A DNA stretch of 64,000 nucleotides, from positions 16,111 to 80,110 of the forward strand of contig JAJZBI010000017.1 in the NCBI GenBank assembly GCA_021798985.1. Reading direction: 5' to 3'. Source of the DNA: Actinomycetes bacterium. GTDB lineage: Bacteria > Actinomycetota > Acidimicrobiia > Acidimicrobiales > Bog-793. The position numbers and the translations under genes were made by a program. The stretch's first letter is position 1. Each line of letters starts with the position of its first letter. The notes beneath the pieces were generated by a model. That model worked only from the letters and a program-made list of their open reading frames with translations, was not told the origin of the DNA and did not search any database. This document shows positions 28,194 through 37,075 of this stretch, piece by piece.

Positions 28194-29814
28194 GACGAGC
28201 CTGCCAGCGCGCGGCGTGCTCGAGGCGGCGGCGGAGCTGATCGGCCGTCGCCTCGCGCACGCTCGTGAGCCCGGCCAGCCGGTTCAGCTCGGCGTTCACC
28301 TCGGCGTGCGAGCGCCCGGTGCTCCGGGCGATCGCCCGGGCCACCTCGAGGTTGGCCCGACGCAGCTCGACCTTGGCCTCCGCCCGGCCATAGGGCTCAT
28401 CCTCCTCGGTCGTTTTGCCACCAAGCGGCGGGGGGCTCGGAAGGTCCAGCACCAATGACGGGTCGTCATCGGCCGCGGCGATTTCGTCGTCCTCGGTCTC
28501 GTCCTCAGGCAAGGTGGCGTCGGTCGCGACCGCGGAGATGACCGAGAACAGCGAGAGCTGCTCGTCGGCGAGCTCGGCCTCGCCGGTCGCCTCGGCGAGC
28601 GGGCCACCCGGTGCGCTCGCGAGCTCCTCCGCCGCGCGCCGGGCCCGCAGGCAGTGGCGCCGTCGCTCGGCGACCTGGGCGGCCGCCCGGCGCAGGCGCG
28701 CGTCGTCGGGGATGTAGAGATAGGCGGGCTGGCGACCGATTCCCGGCGTCCAGCGGACGAATCGCCCCACGGCCTGGCGGAAGAACAGCTCCGTGGTGGT
28801 CGTCGTCGCAAAGACGCCGACCCGCAACCGCGGGAGGTCGACGCCTTCAGAGACCATGCGGACCGCCACCAGCCAGGGCTCGTCGCTGTCGGCGAAGCGG
28901 GCGATGCGCGCCGAGGCGAGGGGGTCGTCTGAGGTGGCGACCACGGCGGTGGTGCGAAAGCGGCGGCGAAGCAGCTCGGCGATGCCGCGCGCGTGTTCCT
29001 GGTCGGCAGCGATCACGAGCCCGGCCGCGTCGTGCTGGTGCGCGCGGATCTCACTCAGCTTGTCGTGCGCGGCGCCGAGCACCTCGGGGAGCCACTCCCC
29101 CTCGAGGGAGATAGCCGTGCGCAGCCGCTGGTTCGCCCGGGATGTGGCGAGGGGGTCGTCGAAGCTCGCCGCGTGCAGCGACCCGTCGGGGGCTTGCCAT
29201 TCCATGTAGCCGTTGGTGCGGGGGAAATAGATCGGCCGGACGACCCGGCGATCGCTCAAGGCCTCGCCGTAGTCGTACTCGAAGTCGGGGCGAGCCTCCT
29301 CGTCGTCGTAGTTGATGAAGGGGATCGCGACGGTGTCGGAGCGAAAGGGCGTGCCCGACAGCGACAGGCGGCGGGCGGCGGGGCTGAACGCGCTGCGCAA
29401 CGCGGTACCCCAGGCGCGGTCGTCGCCGGCGTGGTGGACCTCGTCGAGGACGACAAAGGCGTCCCGTGCGACTCGAGACAGGGCTCGGGCCTGGGTGGCG
29501 ACTTGCTGGTACGTGGTGACGATGCCGTGCATGTCTGGCGCGACCTGCCGGGCGCCGGGGGCCCAGTTGGTCTCGAGGTGCAAGTCGAGCGCGGCGGCAG
29601 CGCGAGCCCACTGGCGCTTCAGGTGCGCCGTCGGGACCACGACGATCAGCCGGCGCGCCTCGCCCCGCGCCAGCACCAGGCGCGCGGCAGCCAGGGCGAA
29701 GGTGGTCTTTCCCGCCCCCGGTGTGGCGACGGCGAGGAAGTCGGGGGGCGTCGCCGCACCGAAACGTTCGAGAGCGAGCTTCTGCCAGGGTCGGAGCCGG
29801 ATCGATCGAGGCAT
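28147..29814 (-). CDS. Superfamily II DEAD/DEAH-box helicase
   Basis: ATPGAGKTTFA (Walker A), VVLDEVHHAGD (Walker B DEVH), LSGTPFRSD (motif III), QAVGRFVRW (motif VI). Confidence 0.92.
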   Translation of the reverse strand: MPRSIRLRPWQKLALERFGAATPPDFLAVATPGAGKTTFALAAARLVLARGEARRLIVVVPTAHLKRQWARAAAALDLHLETNWAPGARQVAPDMHGIVTTYQQVATQARALSRVARDAFVVLDEVHHAGDDRAWGTALRSAFSPAARRLSLSGTPFRSDTVAIPFINYDDEEARPDFEYDYGEALSDRRVVRPIYFPRTNGYMEWQAPDGSLHAASFDDPLATSRANQRLRTAISLEGEWLPEVLGAAHDKLSEIRAHQHDAAGLVIAADQEHARGIAELLRRRFRTTAVVATSDDPLASARIARFADSDEPWLVAVRMVSEGVDLPRLRVGVFATTTTTELFFRQAVGRFVRWTPGIGRQPAYLYIPDDARLRRAAAQVAERRRHCLRARRAAEELASAPGGPLAEATGEAELADEQLSLFSVISAVATDATLPEDETEDDEIAAADDDPSLVLDLPSPPPLGGKTTEEDEPYGRAEAKVELRRANLEVARAIARSTGRSHAEVNAELNRLAGLTSVREATADQLRRRLEHAARWQARLNVVARSPRRSPAPS

Positions 29815-29908
29815 GTGCAAGGGGCCGGGAGCACACCTCGGGGTGGCTCGCCGGGAGGACCGAAGGTAGCAAACCGCAGCGCGTGGCGAGTCCGCGTCGC
29901 CGTGGTCG

Positions 29909-30370
29909 TCAGGCCGGTGCGGAGGTCGAATGTGGGGCGTCGAGCGATTGCGGCGCACCCTCAAGGGCTAGCTCGAACCACATGCGTACGCCGTCGCCAG
30001 CAGGCTCGACCGCCCAGCGCTGCGCGAGGGCCGCCACCACGCGCAGGCCGCGGGCCACCGCGTCTTGGGTCGTCGGATCGCTCGGGCGGGTCGCCGTCGC
30101 CGAGGGATCGAGGATGGTCACCCGCACGCCGGAACTCGTCTGATCGATCGCCACGGTGAACTCCTGCGCGCTGCGGCGGATCACCATGGTGGCGAGTTCG
30201 GAGACCAACAGCTCGGCCACCCCCGCCACGTCCCCGCCCGGCCCGAGCTCGTCACGGACGAAGCGGCGGGCCGCCCTCGCTGAGGATGGATGGGGCGGAA
30301 ACGAACGGGGCCACGGTGACGCCTTGCGGGCGTCGGTGGCGCCGGCCGCGTCACCGGCTCCCGGGCCCAT
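29909..30370 (-). CDS. RsbW/anti-sigma-like HATPase with degenerate N-box
   Basis: ELLVSELATMVIRRSAQEF..ARGLRVVAALAQRWAVEPAGDGVRMWFEL; aligns with 27265..27675 but lacks the N-box Asn. Confidence 0.75.
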   Translation of the reverse strand: MGPGAGDAAGATDARKASPWPRSFPPHPSSARAARRFVRDELGPGGDVAGVAELLVSELATMVIRRSAQEFTVAIDQTSSGVRVTILDPSATATRPSDPTTQDAVARGLRVVAALAQRWAVEPAGDGVRMWFELALEGAPQSLDAPHSTSAPA

Positions 30371-30515
30371 CTGCTCTTCCTACTACGCCGCCGGGTGCGC
30401 GGTCTGTCATCTTGGTCCCAAATTCCCGATCGGGCACATCATCGGCTCGAGGAGGTACGCATGGCGAACCGATGCGCCGACCGACACGAAGCGTCGCATA
30501 TCGTGCAAGCAGGCC

Positions 30516-31352
30516 ATGCGTCGACACCTCACCACCGCCAACCCCGAAGGGCTCGCCCCCCACGACCACGCCATCTGGTGCGGGTCGTCACCAGCAGACC
30601 TCGCGGCGCTCGCCGCGTCGGTCTTCGCGAGCGCGCGCCGGCGCAACGACAAGATGCTCTACCTCGCCGAGGACCCGGACCCTTCTGACCTCTTCGGGCT
30701 CGATGACGCGGCGGGCCTCGTGGCGTGCGGCGCGCTCGTCTGCGAGCGCCCCGAGCACCTCTATCCGCTCGGTGACTTCGACGTCGACGTCCTCGAGCGC
30801 CTCGTCATGGCCGCGCTCGAGGACGCGCTCGCCGCCGGCTATGGGGGCCTGTGCGTGGTCGCCGACAACACCAGCCTCGCCGGACACGATGCGGCGAGCA
30901 GACAGCGCTGGCTCGCCTGGGAGCGGCGAGCGGACTCGCTCCAGGCGCGCCATGCGATCACCGGGGTCTGCTACTTCGACCGCTCCGCGCTCGACGCCGA
31001 GCACCTCGCGGCCATCGCGACCCTGCACCCCGTGCTCCCCGAGTCGGTTCCCGGCCCCGCCTTCCGCCTCTTCAGCGACGGCGCAGTGCTGCGGGCCGTG
31101 GGCTCGCTCGACGGCTGGTCGGCTCCGCTCTTGGCCCGGCTGTTGGACCTCGCCCCCCTCGACGCGCAGGCCATCGCGCTCGATGAGGCGGACTTCGTCG
31201 ACCACCGAGCGCTCGAGGCGATCGAGGCTCGTGGCGAGGCGATCACGGTGGCCGGCCTGCGCCCTCCGCTGCGACGCGTGATCGACGTGCTCGGCCTGCA
31301 CTTTTCGCACCTCCGCCTCGCCTTCGGCTCCGCCACGGCGCCCGGCGTCTAG
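30516..31352 (+). CDS. MEDS-domain (DcmR-like sensory) protein with STAS-like C-terminus
   Basis: DHAIWCGSSPADLAALAASVFASARRRNDKMLYLAEDP typical MEDS; C-terminal ALDEADFVDHRALEAIEARG STAS-like. Confidence 0.8.
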   Translation: MRRHLTTANPEGLAPHDHAIWCGSSPADLAALAASVFASARRRNDKMLYLAEDPDPSDLFGLDDAAGLVACGALVCERPEHLYPLGDFDVDVLERLVMAALEDALAAGYGGLCVVADNTSLAGHDAASRQRWLAWERRADSLQARHAITGVCYFDRSALDAEHLAAIATLHPVLPESVPGPAFRLFSDGAVLRAVGSLDGWSAPLLARLLDLAPLDAQAIALDEADFVDHRALEAIEARGEAITVAGLRPPLRRVIDVLGLHFSHLRLAFGSATAPGV

Positions 31353-31408
31353 CCGGCGGGCGCCCACGGCCCGCCGGCGCGGGGCGCTCAGATGCTGGCC
31401 CGTGCCCC

Positions 31409-32398
31409 TCAGGAGGCGGACCGGGCGGCCTGTGCGGCCTCGGCGTCGGTGAGCGCCTTGACGAGCTGCAGCTTGGTCATCTTCGTCCGGCCCTGGACAT
31501 CCCGCTCGGCGGCGAGCGCCAACAGCTCGGCGCGGCTCATGCCGCTGAAGGTCTGCTGCTCGGCGCGCGCCGGAGCGTCGCGGCGGCGAGCCGGGCGCTC
31601 AGATGCGGGGCGCGCGCCGCGAGCGCGCGCGACGGAGGCCTCGAGCGCGGCGACCAGGTCGAGCACGTTGGCCTGCGGCTCGGCCTCGGCGGGCGCCGCC
31701 GGCCGTCCGGCCCGCTTGGCCTCGACGAGGGCGAGGACCCGCTCGCGGTAGGTGTCGTGGTAGCGGCTCGGGTCCCATGTGGTGCTCATCGAGCCGATGA
31801 GCTGGCCGGCCATCTCGAGCTCGCGCTCGGTGAAGTCCCAGGTGAGTGCGAGGTCCGGGAGCACCGAGCGCGCCGGGCGGATCTCGTCGGCGAACGCCAG
31901 GGTCTCGAGAATCAGTGCCCGCTCGTTCGGGCGGACGGCGACCAGGTACTGCTTGTCGCGCATGACGAAGGTGGCGATGCCGACCTTGGCCTCGCGCGCC
32001 ATCGCCTCGCACAAGAGCCCATAGGCCTTCTCTGCTGAGGCGTTGCGCGGCGCAAGGTAGTAGGTCTTTTGGAAATAGACGGGGTCGATCTCTTTGAGCT
32101 CGACGAAGTCGGTGACGTCGATCAGCTCGCTGCGCCCCGGTGCCAGCTCGCGCAGCTCGCCGTCCTCGATCACGACGTAGTCGCCGCCCTCGACGGCGAA
32201 TCCGCGCACGATGTCCTCGCCTGAGAGCTCCTCGCCGGTCACCTCGTCAACCTTGCGGTAGCGCACGCGGTGCGTGGTCCCCTTGTGGAGCTGGTTGAAT
32301 CGGATCGACCGGTCCTGGCTCGCGCTGTAGAGCGCGACCGGCACGCTCACGAGACCGAAGCTCAGATAGCCGGTCCACATGGCCTGCGGCATCGCCAT
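31409..32398 (-). CDS. ku: Non-homologous end joining protein Ku, with C-terminal SAP/Rho_N-like extension
   Basis: MAMPQAMWTGYLSFGLVSVPVALYSA..HKGTTHRVRYRKV; YYLAPRNASAEKAYGLL; C-terminal MSRAELLALAAERDVQGRTKMTKLQLVKAL. Confidence 0.95.
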   Translation of the reverse strand: MAMPQAMWTGYLSFGLVSVPVALYSASQDRSIRFNQLHKGTTHRVRYRKVDEVTGEELSGEDIVRGFAVEGGDYVVIEDGELRELAPGRSELIDVTDFVELKEIDPVYFQKTYYLAPRNASAEKAYGLLCEAMAREAKVGIATFVMRDKQYLVAVRPNERALILETLAFADEIRPARSVLPDLALTWDFTERELEMAGQLIGSMSTTWDPSRYHDTYRERVLALVEAKRAGRPAAPAEAEPQANVLDLVAALEASVARARGARPASERPARRRDAPARAEQQTFSGMSRAELLALAAERDVQGRTKMTKLQLVKALTDAEAAQAARSAS

Positions 32399-32519
32399 AC
32401 CCCCTCAAGAGCGCCGTCTCCCTGCCGATTTGGGTACGGCGCGTGCAGTCAGGCTACCAAGCCCGGCAGGTACCGTTGCTCTGCCCAGCCGGGCACTTCT
32501 TGATCCCCGTGCGCGGGAC

Positions 32520-32828
32520 TCATTGGTGGGGATCTTCGTGCGCGTGGCCCTCGAGCATCATCGCGACGCTCTCGAGCGCATCGGCGATCTCGAGGTAGCC
32601 GTCTGCGAGGCGTCGCGCCCCGTCGGCCTGGGCGCGAAAGCTCGCCAGCGCTTCGCTGGCGTCTGCCATGCCCGCCATCGCCGCATCCATCTCCACGAGT
32701 GCCACGTCCTCGGTCATCTTGCGCCGTGCCCGGATCGCGGCGGTCAAGCTGGCCGCGAGCAGGGCCCGATCCAGCGGAGGAAGGGCCATCATCCAGGCTG
32801 GCGGCTTTGGGGAGGAAGGTTCGGTCAC
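32520..32828 (-). CDS. Hypothetical protein
   Basis: 102-aa GTG-start ORF with a helical, non-repetitive translation. Confidence 0.5.
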   Translation of the reverse strand: MTEPSSPKPPAWMMALPPLDRALLAASLTAAIRARRKMTEDVALVEMDAAMAGMADASEALASFRAQADGARRLADGYLEIADALESVAMMLEGHAHEDPHQ

Positions 32829-32961
32829 GAGGTACCTGCCTGTGAGCGCCGGAGAGCTGCAGGCTAACGCCGTGACCCGGCGCCGCCGCAAAGGGCGAGG
32901 ATCACCGACCGCCGCGCACCAGCGCAGCACAATGTGCCCACCCGATCCGAGGAGCCAATGG

Positions 32962-33342
32962 GTGAGCCGCCGACGACGACCGCGTGCGTCCGATCTCGAA
33001 CAACTGCGCGCCGAGCTCGACGCCAAGTACGTGCGGGTGCCGCGCTGGAACGGGCTGTCGCCTGGCGATGTCGTCCGCGTGCGCGGCGAGCGCGGCGCCC
33101 GCTTCGTCTTCCGCTGCCACGTGACCAACCGTGCCAACGACGCCCGCTGGGTCGAGCTCGACGAGCTCGCGACCGCCGGCAGCGACGAGGGTGCGCAGCA
33201 TGTGATCCGTCGGCAGCGAGCGCTGCCCGAAGAGCGCGTCGTCGCCCTGGCGCGTCCACGCCGGCGCCGCGCCCGTACGCCCCAGGGCGAACAAGGGCGG
33301 CTCGATCTCGGCATCGCGGAGCTCGGCGCGCCCGAGGCGTGA
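32962..33342 (+). CDS. Conserved hypothetical protein (basic, possible nucleic-acid binding)
   Basis: KYVRVPRWNGLSPGDVVRVRGERGARFVFRCHVTN; coherent translation with basic C-terminus. Confidence 0.6.
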   Translation: MSRRRRPRASDLEQLRAELDAKYVRVPRWNGLSPGDVVRVRGERGARFVFRCHVTNRANDARWVELDELATAGSDEGAQHVIRRQRALPEERVVALARPRRRRARTPQGEQGRLDLGIAELGAPEA

Positions 33343-33405
33343 CGGCCAGCAGGTCTGCGCTTCGCACAATGTTGCATGCCATGAAAAGATGTAGGCTCTG
33401 CAGCC

Positions 33406-34131
33406 ATGGAGATGGCACCGCTCGGTGAGGCCCAGGAGGGTCGCCGCGAACGAAAAAAGCGCGCCACGCGGCTCGCGTTGCGCTTCGCGGCGCTCGAGCT
33501 GACCTCGGAGCGAGGCTTTGCCAAGGTCACGGTCGAGGACATTGCCGACGCCGTCGACGTCTCGGTGCGGACCTTTTTCAACTACTTCTCTTCCAAGGAA
33601 GAGGCGCTCGTCGGCGAGGACCCGGCGCTGACCGCCCGACTGCGCGCCGAGGTCGTCGATCTGCCCACCTCGCTCTCGCCGCTCGAGGCGGTCGAGGCGG
33701 CGCTCGTCGGCTGGCTGCGCGCGGCGCATGAGGACCTCGAGTCGAGCGGCGCCGACCACCACGCCTGGAAGCAGCGCTTCTCGGCCGTGCGCGAGCAGCC
33801 CGAGGTGCGCGCGGCGTGGGCCAAGCACGTGGCGGGGATCGAGCGCACGCTCACCGACGCGCTGGTCGAGCGCCTCGGCGGCGACGAGACGCTCCGGCCC
33901 TATGCGGCCGCCGTCGCGGCGACCGCCCTCGCGCTCTTGCGGGCCGTCGGCACCTTCTGGGGCGGACAGGGCGGCATCGCCGTCCTCATAGAGCAGACCA
34001 AGAAGGGCTTCTGCCTGCTACGCCGCGGCCTTCCCCTCGACCTCGCCGACGACCTTTCCCTGCCCGCCGACGGCCCGCGCGCCGAAGCGGGCGACCATCA
34101 CCGATCCGATGATAGGAGCACGCGTGGCTGA
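33406..34131 (+). CDS. TetR/AcrR family transcriptional regulator
   Basis: ELTSERGFAKVTVEDIADAVDVSVRTFFNYFSSKEEAL. Confidence 0.92.
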   Translation: MEMAPLGEAQEGRRERKKRATRLALRFAALELTSERGFAKVTVEDIADAVDVSVRTFFNYFSSKEEALVGEDPALTARLRAEVVDLPTSLSPLEAVEAALVGWLRAAHEDLESSGADHHAWKQRFSAVREQPEVRAAWAKHVAGIERTLTDALVERLGGDETLRPYAAAVAATALALLRAVGTFWGGQGGIAVLIEQTKKGFCLLRRGLPLDLADDLSLPADGPRAEAGDHHRSDDRSTRG

Positions 34132-35743
34132 GCCAACGCCGACCCAACCCGAGGCTGGGACCGCGACCACTTTCAACCTTCCGCACCGGCGCGTGATGGT
34201 CATCATCGGCGCCTTGATGCTCGGGATGCTGCTGGCCGCGCTCGACCAGACGATCGTCTCGACCGCCCTGCCGACCATCGTCGCCGACCTCCATGGCGGC
34301 TCGCACATCGCCTGGGTCGTCACCGCCTACCTGCTCGCCGCGACGGTGTCGACGCCGCTGTGGGGCAAGCTCGGCGACCAGTACGGGCGCAAGGGCTTCT
34401 TCCAAGCCTCGATCCTGCTGTTCTTGGTGGGATCGATCTTCTCGGGCCTTTCGACCAGCATGGTGATGCTCATCGTCTGCCGCGCCATCCAAGGCCTTGG
34501 CGGCGGCGGCTTGATGGTGGGTGCGCAAGCCATCGTCGGCGACATCATCCCGCCCCGAGACCGCGGTCGCTACCAGGGCCTGTTCGGCGCCGTCTTCGGC
34601 GTGGCGAGCGTCGTCGGCCCGGTCCTTGGCGGCGTGCTCGTCGACGACCTCTCGTGGCGCTGGATCTTCTACGTCAACATCCCCCTCGGCGCCGTTGCGC
34701 TCCTCGTGATCGCGAGCCGCGTCCCAGGCCACCTCCGCCGGGTCCACCACGACATCGACTACCTCGGCATCGTGCTCCTCAGCCTCGGTGCGGCGGCCCT
34801 CGTGCTGCTCACGAGCCTCGGCGGCACGACCTACGCGTGGTCCTCGTCCCCGATCCTCGCGATGGCAGTGAGCGGCGTCGTGCTGCTCGTGGCCTTTGCG
34901 CTCGTCGAGCGCCGGGCCAAGGAGCCGGTGCTCCCGCTGCACCTGTTCGCCAACCGGGCCTTCTCCGCCTCGAGCACCGTCGGTTTCATCGTTGGCTTCG
35001 CGATGTTCGGCGCGATCACCTTCCTGCCGTTGTTCTACCAAGACGTGTTGGGCGCGAACCCCACGAACTCCGGGCTGCGGCTGCTCCCGCTGATGGCCGG
35101 CATGCTCTTGTTGTCGATCGTCTCGGGGCAGATCATTTCCAAGACCGGGAAGTACCGCGCGTTCCCGATCGTGGGTACCGCCATCATCGCCCTCGGGCTC
35201 TGGCTGCTCTCGCTCGTCACCCCGAGCACCCCGGCGATCGTGCAGTACCTCTACCTCGTGGTCCTCGGCATTGGCCTCGGTTCAGTGATGCAGGTGCTCG
35301 TCCTCGTGGCCCAGAACGCCGTCCCCCAGCATGAGCTCGGCGTCGCGACGTCCGGGGCGAGCTTCTTCCGTTCGATCGGCGGCTCCTTCGGCGCCGCGAT
35401 CTTCGGCGCCATCTTCTCCAACGTGCTCGTCGGCAAGCTAGCGAGCGCACTGCACGGCGCGCACCTGCCGGCGGGGGTCACCGGCTCGGGCGTCTCCCCG
35501 GCGTTGCTCTCCAAGTTGCCTGCGCCGATCCGCGCTGGATACGAGTCCGCCTTTGCGAGCTCGGTCCAAGAAGTCTTCCTCATCGCCGTGCCGATCGCGG
35601 CGCTCGCCTTCGTCGTGTCCTTCGTGCTCCCACGGGTCGAGTTCCGGCGGGCAAACGTGCCGCCGCCGTCCTCGGCACCGACGCCGACCGCTGGGCAAAC
35701 AAAGGCGAGCAGCGCCGTCGCCGCGAGCGGCCTCGAGCACTGA
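34109..35743 (+). CDS. DHA2/EmrB-QacA family MFS drug transporter
   Basis: ALDQTIVSTALPTIVADL, GKLGDQYGRKGFF, RAIQGLGGGGLMVGAQAIVGDIIPPRDRGRYQG; 14-TM profile; overlaps tetR. Confidence 0.93.
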   Translation: MIGARVAEPTPTQPEAGTATTFNLPHRRVMVIIGALMLGMLLAALDQTIVSTALPTIVADLHGGSHIAWVVTAYLLAATVSTPLWGKLGDQYGRKGFFQASILLFLVGSIFSGLSTSMVMLIVCRAIQGLGGGGLMVGAQAIVGDIIPPRDRGRYQGLFGAVFGVASVVGPVLGGVLVDDLSWRWIFYVNIPLGAVALLVIASRVPGHLRRVHHDIDYLGIVLLSLGAAALVLLTSLGGTTYAWSSSPILAMAVSGVVLLVAFALVERRAKEPVLPLHLFANRAFSASSTVGFIVGFAMFGAITFLPLFYQDVLGANPTNSGLRLLPLMAGMLLLSIVSGQIISKTGKYRAFPIVGTAIIALGLWLLSLVTPSTPAIVQYLYLVVLGIGLGSVMQVLVLVAQNAVPQHELGVATSGASFFRSIGGSFGAAIFGAIFSNVLVGKLASALHGAHLPAGVTGSGVSPALLSKLPAPIRAGYESAFASSVQEVFLIAVPIAALAFVVSFVLPRVEFRRANVPPPSSAPTPTAGQTKASSAVAASGLEH

Positions 35744-36029
35744 GCCACGAGCACCACCCGAGCGCATCGGCCGCCTTCAGCTGGAAACGCGCGCTCAGCT
35801 ACTCGCGAAGGCGCCGGCCGAGCCGTTTCGGGTGCCCCATTGGGCAGGAAATGTGACGACCGCGCTGGAGCGAGGGCCGACGCGCAACCCCCTGGCCAGC
35901 GCGCCGCTCGGCCTCGCATCCCCGTGGCGCACACGAATTGCCGGCATCGCGGCGCCACAACGGGGGCAAGAACCGGTCGTGAGCGCGAGCTTTACCGCTA
36001 TATTGCTCGACAGATCGGGGAACCTCGCC

Positions 36030-36440
36030 ATGCACCCGGGTCGCAAGGGGCATGTCGTGGGCAACAGCGGAACGCAGTTGGACGAGGCGGTCGTGATCCG
36101 CCTCGCCGGCGAGCTGGATGCCGGGCAACCGGGCGCCTCCGACATCTTGCTGCGCGCCGTCGAGGGCGGCGCGAGCCGCCTCATCGTCGACATGATCGAC
36201 GTGTCGTTCATCGACTCCTCGGTGGTGCTCGCCCTGCTGCTCGCCGAGCGCGCGACGAGAGCAGCCGGTGGCGGGCTGCGGCTCGTGTTCACCCACCACG
36301 TCATCAGCCGCGTCATCGAGATCTGTGGGCTGACGGCCATGCTTCCGCAGTACCCGACGGTCGAGGCCGCCCGCCGCGGCGCCCTGCGCTCGGGCGCGCT
36401 CGACGGTCCTGACGACGAGGAGGCGGGCCCGCCCCGATGA
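36030..36440 (+). CDS. STAS-domain anti-anti-sigma factor
   Basis: RLIVDMIDVSFIDSSVVLALLLAE typical STAS phosphorylation-site motif (DSSVV). Confidence 0.85.
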   Translation: MHPGRKGHVVGNSGTQLDEAVVIRLAGELDAGQPGASDILLRAVEGGASRLIVDMIDVSFIDSSVVLALLLAERATRAAGGGLRLVFTHHVISRVIEICGLTAMLPQYPTVEAARRGALRSGALDGPDDEEAGPPR

Positions 36441-36970
36441 GCGACGATCCTCTCGAGCGCCGGCTGAGGCTCGACAACGACTTGTCGAGCGTCACGAGGG
36501 GTCGGCACTTCGTTCGCGACGTGCTGGTCGAATGGCAGCTCGCTGCCTTGGTGGAAGACGCGGAGCTCGCCACCAGCGAGCTCGTCGCCAACGCCGTGCG
36601 CCACGCGGGAACCGATCTCGTGCTGTCGATCCGCGCCGACACCGCGATTCTCATCACGATCGAGGACGGCCGCCCCGAGCTGCCGCGGCCGCTCGGTGTC
36701 GGCGCGGCGTCCCTCGTCGACCACGGGCGCGGGCTGCACATCGTCGCCGCGATCAGCCACGACTGGGGGATCCGCCCCACCCCGCATGGCAAGGCCATCT
36801 GGTTCGCCCTGGCCCGCCCCACCAGCGACGGCATGGGCCACGACGCCGACATCGTCGTGATGCATCCCGAGCTGGGGGCATCCGGCCCGACCAGCACCGG
36901 GCCATCTCCGAGCCGCAGGGATCCCGCACCGCCGGACAGGCCGGGCGAACGCTCCGAAACGGCGAGCTGA
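36437..36970 (+). CDS. RsbW/anti-sigma-like HATPase
   Basis: ELATSELVANAVRHAG N-box; DHGRGLHIVAAISHDWGIR; ATGA overlap with STAS gene. Confidence 0.87.
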   Translation: MSDDPLERRLRLDNDLSSVTRGRHFVRDVLVEWQLAALVEDAELATSELVANAVRHAGTDLVLSIRADTAILITIEDGRPELPRPLGVGAASLVDHGRGLHIVAAISHDWGIRPTPHGKAIWFALARPTSDGMGHDADIVVMHPELGASGPTSTGPSPSRRDPAPPDRPGERSETAS

Positions 36971-37075
36971 ACGAGCGCGCAGGTCGAGCGCGCCCGCACG
37001 CCGTTCGGGGACCGGCGCGGACCCGAGGCGCGGGGCGATCCCCGCGCCGGAGGCGGCGTCGGTACGCTACGGTCC

